Assembly: GCA_003135495.1 (NCBI GenBank)
Contig: PLBX01000416.1
Coordinates: 2,307-7,509, forward strand
Reading direction: 5' to 3'
From: Acidobacteriaceae bacterium
GTDB lineage: Bacteria > Acidobacteriota > Terriglobia > Terriglobales > Acidobacteriaceae
DNA: 5,203 nucleotides
Positions 1 to 5,203 of the stretch are shown piece by piece. The notes beneath the pieces are model-generated. The model worked only from the letters and a program-made list of their open reading frames with translations, was not told the origin of the DNA and ran no database searches. Made by a program: the position numbers and the translations under genes. Position 1 is the first letter of the stretch; each line of letters starts with the position of its first letter.

Positions 1-2908
1 GGAACTTATGTTGTCTCCGCCAAGGCGAGCGGCTTCGCGGAAACCATGAGTCAGCAAGTTGTCCTGAACGTGGGTGCAACGGTCCATGTGACTCTGGCGC
101 TGGCGGTCGCAGGTACTCAGCAGAAAGTGGAAGTTACCGGTACGGTCGATACAGAATCGAGCGCCACGGGAACGACGCTGAACGCTACCCAGATTGCCAA
201 TCTCCCCGTCAACGGGAGAGACGTCAGTGACTTTCTGGAAATCGCTCCGGGATCAGTGGGCTCGATCGGATTCTTCCAGGGCAGTGTCAACGGCTTGGAA
301 AACATCTTCACCGGTCTCAATATCACGGTCGACGGGCAGAATGCCTCGCGCGGCGACATTAACGGCTTCCTGGATACCGAAGGTCAGGAACAAGCGCGTG
401 TCACGCGTTCGAGCGTTGACAGCATCCAAGAAATCGACTTTACCAATAGTGGCTATAGTGCCCAGACCGGGCACTCGCTTGGTCCACAGATGAACATCAT
501 CACGAAGTCTGGAACCAATCAGTATCACGGTACGGTGTTCGAATTTCTGCGCAACGATGCTCTGGACTCGAGGGACTACTTCGAACCCGTTGGTGCGAGG
601 CAGCCCCTGCGGCTCAATCAATTCGGGGGCAACTTCTCTGGTCCGATCGTCAAGAATAAGCTCTTCATTCTTTGTGAACTATGAGGGCGATCGAACCCAC
701 ATCACGTCCTTCAACTCTCTTTACGAGATTCCGAGCGCCTACGTTCGTTCGCAGTTCAAGGTGAATATGCAGCCCGTCTTGGCACAAATGGCGCCTCTGC
801 CGGCCGGTTGCACGGCCATTCCCGCTCCTGCTTCGTGCGCGGTCCCCGGTACGATTGATCCGACTCCAGGCGCCGGGGCGGACCTGGTTTATGATCCTGG
901 CGTTTTTCCCAATATTCTCCGCGAAGATACCGGGTCGGTCAGGCTCGACTACAACATCTCGACTAAAGACCAGGTGATGTTCCGGTACAACATCAACGAC
1001 TCCTTGACCACGGACACTCTTGGTCTGAACGAAGGACAAGTTTCGCCCCAGGCTCTGAGAACTCAATTGGCTAAGATTGACGAGACCCACACCTTCGGTC
1101 CGACCCTTCTGAATCAATTCGGTATTTCGATCAACCGGTTCTATTCCGACACGAACTCAAATACCCCTACGCCCCTGGTCGGATTTTCCGGTTTCTTCAC
1201 CAACTTAGGTTCGCTACCCGGACCGAACACGTTTAACCAGGTCACTCCCTACAACGTGTTTGAAGTGTTTGATAACGTAACAAAGACGGTCAGAAAGCAT
1301 ACCTTAAAATTCGGCACCCAGATTCGCGCCAATCAGCTCAATGAGTGGTTGCGTCCGCAGCAAACCTACTATTTCGGCAGCTTTGCCGATCTGGAGAGTG
1401 GCAATACGTTCGTTTTGGCAAAGAATGGATTCCCGAACTTTGTTGGTATCCAGAATTCCAACTGGGATTTCTATCTGCAGGATGACTGGAAAGTAATGCG
1501 CAGGCTGACGCTAAACCTGGGGCTTCGCTACGATTACAACACGGTGTGGCACGAGCGGAATTTCGATTTTGCCACGCAAGCGTTACTGCCTGCCAGCCAC
1601 CCCGCATACAATGCCCCCAAGAAGGACTTTGCGCCACGTGTCGGATTCGCGTGGGATCCCTACGGAACGGGAAAGACAGTGGTACACGGCTACGGCGGGT
1701 TGTTCTACCTGCCCATGCAGTTCGGCTTTGGCCTGGTTAGCAACGTTCCCGCGCTCTCGAGTTATAACGTGAACGTATTTCAGGCGATCTTTGCCAATCC
1801 GCCCTTCTCGATCGCCTATCCTTCCCCCAACCCACCGTTGATTCCCGGGACGCAAAACGTATCGGTATTCCGCAAGAACGCCAGGGATGCTTATTCCACG
1901 AACTGGTTGTTCGGAATCCAGCAGGAGGTGGCCCCAAATACGATCCTGAGCGTCAACTACACGGGAAATAAGACTCAGCACATGCAGGCCGGCGTAAACT
2001 TCGCCGCAGTCAATCTCAATCCCGCAAACACGGTGACTGCTGCGCGCACCCTGACGGGTTTTGCCAATGAAAACTACGATGCCGACACCCTCTCCTCAAC
2101 TTACAACGCGCTGCAAGTGCAGCTGCGTCGCAATCTCGGGAAGCTGAATCTCGAGGCGAACTACACCTGGTCGCACGAGATCGATGACCTGATCAATGTG
2201 TTCGGGGGCTTTTCTGATCCCTTTAACCTCAGTCTCGACCGTGGCAGCGGCGACTGGGACGTGCGGCAGAATTTCACTGCCAGCGCGGTTTATAGTCTGC
2301 CCGATTTTAAAGGGTCAAACGCGCTGGTTCACGGAGTGCTTGGTGGGTGGGAAACATCCAGCATTTTCCAGGCCCGCTCGGGTCTCCCCACAAACATTCA
2401 ACTTGTAAGCGGCTTCTTTGGACTCCCCATGCGGCCCAATTACGTTCCGGGACAGCGGCTAGCCTCCGGCTCGAACTGGCCGAACGGAGGCTATAACGTC
2501 AACGCGTTCTCAGTTCCGGCGGGCTACGATGGCAGCTGGGGAGATAATCTCGGGAACGTGGGGCGTAATGCTCTCCGCGGTCCTGGATTCTTCCAGTGGG
2601 ACATGTCGGTAATGAAGAATTTTCCGATAACGGAGCGAATAAAGGTGCAATTCCGGGCGGATATCTTCAACATCCTGAATCATCCCAATTTCGCTAACCC
2701 CGACGGTGGAATTTGCACGGGCGTCGCCCCGTCGTCGGCCGGGCCGCCGTTTAAACCTGCGACCTGTTCGCTAGATCCAACTACCGGTTTGCCAGCGCCT
2801 AATCCCAACTTCGGCATCACCGGTCAAACGGTCGCCGATGCCAATGGAAGTCAGATCGGGAATGGCACCTCGCGCCAGACGCAATTCTCCCTTAAGGTCA
2901 TATTCTGA
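1..2908 (+). CDS. Oar-like TonB-dependent outer-membrane receptor, 5'-partial and frameshifted
   Basis: This is an outer-membrane beta-barrel receptor with a plug domain, expected to bind or import a large substrate using TonB energy; the substrate cannot be read from the sequence. Frame 1 is open from the first base. Residues 1-14 (GTYVVSAKASGFAE) look like the end of a carboxypeptidase-regulatory-like beta-sandwich, which precedes the plug in this family. The plug follows: VEVTG near 43-47, LPVNGRD near 68-74, VDGQNASRGDING near 110-122, then NIITKSGTNQYHG and FEFLRNDALDSRDYF up to about 194. NQFGGNFSGPIVKNKLF (206-222) leads into the barrel. The frame-1 product ends at a TGA at 682-684, but homologous sequence (FVNYEGDR) continues in frame 2 to the TGA at 2906-2908. 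Barrel hallmarks include LQDDWK near nt 1475, DFAPRVGFAWDP near 1627, RADIFNILNHPNF near 2654 and a terminal strand QTQFSLKVIF. With one base removed, 968 residues result. The signal peptide and any TonB box lie upstream of the window. The family call is firm; whether the gene is intact in the cell is open. Confidence 0.9.
665..673 (+). other. Frameshift site in the TonB-dependent receptor gene
   Basis: Similarity to the receptor family passes from frame 1 to frame 2 here, which means one extra base. Removing the A at 667 gives KLFFFVNYEGDR, the closest match to the family's usual phrase at the plug-barrel junction. Removing one T from the run at 671-673 gives KLFILVNYEGDR, also acceptable. 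Without repair, translation reads FILCEL and stops at 682-684. The ATG at 557 opens frame 2 but codes a non-family stretch until about 668 and has no convincing ribosome binding site, so it is not a credible second gene start. The cause may be a sequencing or assembly error or a true mutation. Confidence 0.85.
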
Positions 2909-2920
2909 GGGACGGCTTGC

Positions 2921-2982
2921 TCCAGCGGCGGCAGCGATGAATCGTCGTCGCCGCTGGATTCTCCTCTGAGGTCTATCTTTTT
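2921..2982 (+). terminator. Hairpin plus distant T run downstream of the receptor, probable terminator
   Basis: Bases 2921-2930 (TCCAGCGGCG) pair perfectly with 2949-2958 (CGCCGCTGGA). The stem continues inward through 2937/2942 with two G-U wobbles (2931/2948 and 2934/2945) and one A-C mismatch (2933/2946), closing a four-base UGAA loop at 2938-2941. It begins 12 bases after the receptor stop codon. A five-T run lies at 2978-2982, 19 bases beyond the stem, too far for a textbook intrinsic terminator. The two wobbles pair only in plus-strand RNA; in minus-strand RNA they become C-A mismatches, so the structure suits the receptor transcript better. It could also serve as a 3'-end stabiliser or reduce read-through into the convergent gene. 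Confidence 0.5.
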
Positions 2983-3031
2983 GCGGAGGCGCGCGGAGGA
3001 ACGGGATTGATCAAGATTAGCAGAGTTTTAG

Positions 3032-5203
3032 CTATTGCTTTCGCACGCGGACAGTCACATCGCGATGAGCGCGAATTACGTCCACGGAGATTGCCTCGCC
3101 ATCACGCCGTAAACGGAGATCGATCGTATGTTCGCCTACTCTCAGATTGGTCAAGTCAAGATGGCCGATGCTTTCAGGAAGGCGCGGAGATGTAAACTCC
3201 ACCATATGATTTGCCGCTTGAATCGTGATTCCGAGGCAGGATTCAAACAGCAGGTACGGACTGGCGGCTGCCCAAGCGTGCGGAGAGCAAGCCACCGGAT
3301 AGAGCGTTGGTCCTTCTACATCTGAGCGCTTGTGAAATCCGCAAAAAAGTTCGGGAAGGCGATTGAATTCGATAAAGGTGCTGGCCTCAAACAGAGCACC
3401 TAATATTCGCAAGGCTTCATCCTTGTATCCGTAGCGGGCAAGACCATTGGCAATGATGGCATTATCGTGAGGCCAGACCGACCCGTTGTGATAGGACATC
3501 GGGTTGTAGCGCACTTCGCCGCTCGCGAGAGTTCGAATGCCCCAGCCGCAAAAATAATCTTCGTGCATGAGCGTCTTCGCCATACGGGCGGCATGTTCCT
3601 CGCTCGCAATTCCGGTCCAGAGGCAATGGCCGGCATTCGAGGAGCGCACGCGACACGGTTTTTTCTCGCCGTCGAGCGCAAGAACGTAGCATCCCAACTC
3701 GTTATCCCAAAACTCTCTCTCGAATTGATCTCTAAGCCTGCCCGCTTTACGCTCGAGAACTTCGGCAAGATCGGAGAATCCGAGATAGGATGCGATGCGT
3801 GCCGCAGCTTTCTTCGCTCCATATGCGTAGGCTTGGACCTCGCATAGCGCAATCGGAGGAACTGCAAGAACGCCGTCGCGGTAGAACACCGAGTCGTGAG
3901 AATCCTTCCATCCTTGCTGAGTCAATCCCCTTTGCGACTTGGCTTGATATTCGATGAAGCCGTCTTTGTCTACATCTCCGTATGTGTCCATCCAATCGAG
4001 CGCGGCGAGGACGTTCGGCCAAATTTCTTTCAGAAAATCCACATCCATCGAGTAATCGAAATATGCGCCTGCGAGCATTACAAACAGAGGCGTCGAATCC
4101 GCGCTGCCGTAGTAGCGGCCAAAGGGAATCTCTTTCAGATTCGCCATTTCACCGTGCCGCATCTCGTGCAGAATCTTCCCTGGCTCAGCGTCTTCCTCTG
4201 GAACGATATTGGTGGCTTGATTTTCCGCCAGAAACTTCAACACACTCCTGGCAATCCAGGGTGCAGCCCAGAGGCACTCCATGGCTGTCAGAATGCCGTC
4301 GCGGCCAAATACCGTGTTGAACCAGGGCACGCCGGCGTACGGGTAGGCGCCTTCTGGATTGCCGCTAATCATCATGTGGACGTCCGCTTCGGATCTGGAT
4401 AACCAGGCATTGAAGCGAAAGTCTGAAGTGGTGATGCCACAAAACTGACGTCTACTTTCTTCCAGACTTGAAAGCGCTTTGTCCATAGCAGCGCCAAAGT
4501 CGATGGTGGACCGGCTTGACGTCTGCTGCTCACAACTGGTGGTAATCGAGATTGACGTTTCCTGCTTGGGATCGAGAGTAATAGCGAAACTGACGGAATG
4601 TTGCGATAGCTGCTCAGGAACAGGTGAAAACTGTAAACGAGTGCATCGTAATTTTCCATCGCGGCCGCGATAGGAAAGGACAACGCGATCTTCTTCAACG
4701 ATCACGGGGAGCATATCTCCAGTGAGTTCGCGTTTCGTGCCGCGAACCTGAAATATATCCGCATAATCGGCGGCGAACTCCAACGTAATAGAAGTTTCTA
4801 GAGGATAGGAATGAAAATTTGCCAGCCGCAGTTTGTCGTAGCAAGCGTCTTGCCAGAGAAATTTAGAGCGGAAAAGATGTACCGACCCTCGCGGCAGAAA
4901 GAGGCGACCGTCGCGATAAACGTCCGGGTTCATCATGTCGAGCGTCAAAAATGCGTTATCGTTTTGAACGGTCGAGCGGAGGAGTTGGGGAACCTTGTCG
5001 CCCATTCGGAGCGCGAGGCGAGAGAGGTAGCGGGTTCCCCGGTGGTAAAGGCCTTGCTCGCCGAGGCCGATGGATTCCACATCGCCCAAGCGATTGAAAA
5101 CCGCAAAAGTTTCACCCCACTTCAGCACCCGGGTACGATCATCTGCGAGCGAAGAAGTGGCTAGAACGTAAAACTGGTCCTTGATTTGAATTACATCTTC
5201 CAA
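3032..5203 (-). CDS. Amylo-alpha-1,6-glucosidase / glycogen debranching-type glycosidase
   Basis: This is a two-domain enzyme predicted to hydrolyse alpha-1,6 branch points of glycogen or related alpha-glucans, probably in the cytoplasm since no signal peptide is seen. Numbered from the TTG at the window edge, 723 residues are visible. The N-terminal beta-rich domain (about 5-225) has the bacterial debranching-enzyme pattern, including QGLYHRGTRYLSRL near 50-63 and NDNAFLTLDMMNPD near 81-94. The C-terminal part (about 255-660) is an alpha/alpha-barrel glycosidase with PWFNTVFGRDG (293-303), GWKDSHDS (431-438), YHNGSVWPHD (571-580) and RLPELFCGF (615-623). D302, D434, D437, D580 and E618 are candidate active-site acids, by motif only. 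A short beta tail follows to VRVRKQ and a TAG at 3034-3032. The start is unsettled: TTG at 5203-5201 is the last codon visible, so the gene may begin a little upstream and no ribosome binding site can be seen. The family (GDE N-bis plus GH133-like GDE C) also contains members of untested specificity, so the exact substrate is inferred. It converges on the receptor gene and is not in an operon with it. Confidence 0.9.
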   Translation of the reverse strand: MEDVIQIKDQFYVLATSSLADDRTRVLKWGETFAVFNRLGDVESIGLGEQGLYHRGTRYLSRLALRMGDKVPQLLRSTVQNDNAFLTLDMMNPDVYRDGRLFLPRGSVHLFRSKFLWQDACYDKLRLANFHSYPLETSITLEFAADYADIFQVRGTKRELTGDMLPVIVEEDRVVLSYRGRDGKLRCTRLQFSPVPEQLSQHSVSFAITLDPKQETSISITTSCEQQTSSRSTIDFGAAMDKALSSLEESRRQFCGITTSDFRFNAWLSRSEADVHMMISGNPEGAYPYAGVPWFNTVFGRDGILTAMECLWAAPWIARSVLKFLAENQATNIVPEEDAEPGKILHEMRHGEMANLKEIPFGRYYGSADSTPLFVMLAGAYFDYSMDVDFLKEIWPNVLAALDWMDTYGDVDKDGFIEYQAKSQRGLTQQGWKDSHDSVFYRDGVLAVPPIALCEVQAYAYGAKKAAARIASYLGFSDLAEVLERKAGRLRDQFEREFWDNELGCYVLALDGEKKPCRVRSSNAGHCLWTGIASEEHAARMAKTLMHEDYFCGWGIRTLASGEVRYNPMSYHNGSVWPHDNAIIANGLARYGYKDEALRILGALFEASTFIEFNRLPELFCGFHKRSDVEGPTLYPVACSPHAWAAASPYLLFESCLGITIQAANHMVEFTSPRLPESIGHLDLTNLRVGEHTIDLRLRRDGEAISVDVIRAHRDVTVRVRKQ

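Noticed and set aside
557..667. ATG at 557 as the start of a separate receptor gene in frame 2
   Set aside because: The residues coded before about 668 do not resemble the family, there is no convincing ribosome binding site, and frame 1 carries the conserved plug sequence over the same bases.
253..1117. Minus-strand open frames of 122 and 150 codons under the receptor gene
   Set aside because: The plus strand carries clear plug and barrel motifs here; the reverse frames look like compositional shadows without a start context.
267..2595. Shared 12-base word GGATTCTTCCAG near 270 and near 2585 as a possible repeat
   Set aside because: It is short, isolated and falls in unrelated coding contexts (GFFQG and GFFQW), so chance or similar short peptides explain it.
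3007..3325. Small plus-strand open frames at 3007-3195 and 3128-3325, partly in the intergenic gap
   Set aside because: They lie almost wholly antisense to the end of the debranching-type gene, have low-complexity, Arg-rich shadow composition and show no recognisable domain.
3896..4402. 168-codon plus-strand open frame antisense to the glycosidase gene
   Set aside because: The minus strand codes strong family motifs across this stretch; the antisense protein has no domain pattern and is explained by codon bias of the real gene.
1..5203. Undescribed system, mobile element, CRISPR array or RNA gene
   Set aside because: Nearly all bases are accounted for by two known protein families. No terminal inverted repeats, regularly spaced repeats, transposase motifs or tRNA-like folds were seen by eye.

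Overview
The window most likely comes from an Acidobacteriota genome (Terriglobia-like soil lineage). The main reason is the large Oar-like TonB-dependent receptor on the plus strand, a type strongly expanded in that phylum. The moderately high GC and the adjacent two-domain glycogen-debranching-type glycosidase also fit. The assignment is inferred from protein style, not from a marker gene.

Layout: bases 1-2908 (plus strand) hold the 3' part of one TonB-dependent receptor gene whose 5' end lies outside the window. Its reading frame is broken once, by one extra base between about 665 and 673, and repairing it gives 968 continuous residues. Bases 2909-3031 are a 123-base gap between convergent genes. 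The gap contains a strong, imperfect hairpin (2921-2958) followed at a distance by a short T run, probably the receptor's transcription stop or 3'-end stabiliser. Bases 3032-5203 (minus strand) hold an amylo-alpha-1,6-glucosidase / glycogen-debranching-type enzyme that reads from the right edge of the window to its TAG stop at 3032. Its true start is at or beyond the edge.

How the genes relate: they converge, so they are not an operon and need not share a function. The receptor would sit in the outer membrane and, in this family, probably takes up or binds a large substrate such as a glycan. The debranching-type enzyme lacks a visible export signal in the part seen and would act on alpha-glucan in the cytoplasm. 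A link through carbohydrate use is possible but not shown by the sequence.

I found no RNA gene, CRISPR array, insertion sequence or attachment site, and no sign of an undescribed system. The points most worth checking are the receptor frameshift and the strand-biased hairpin.
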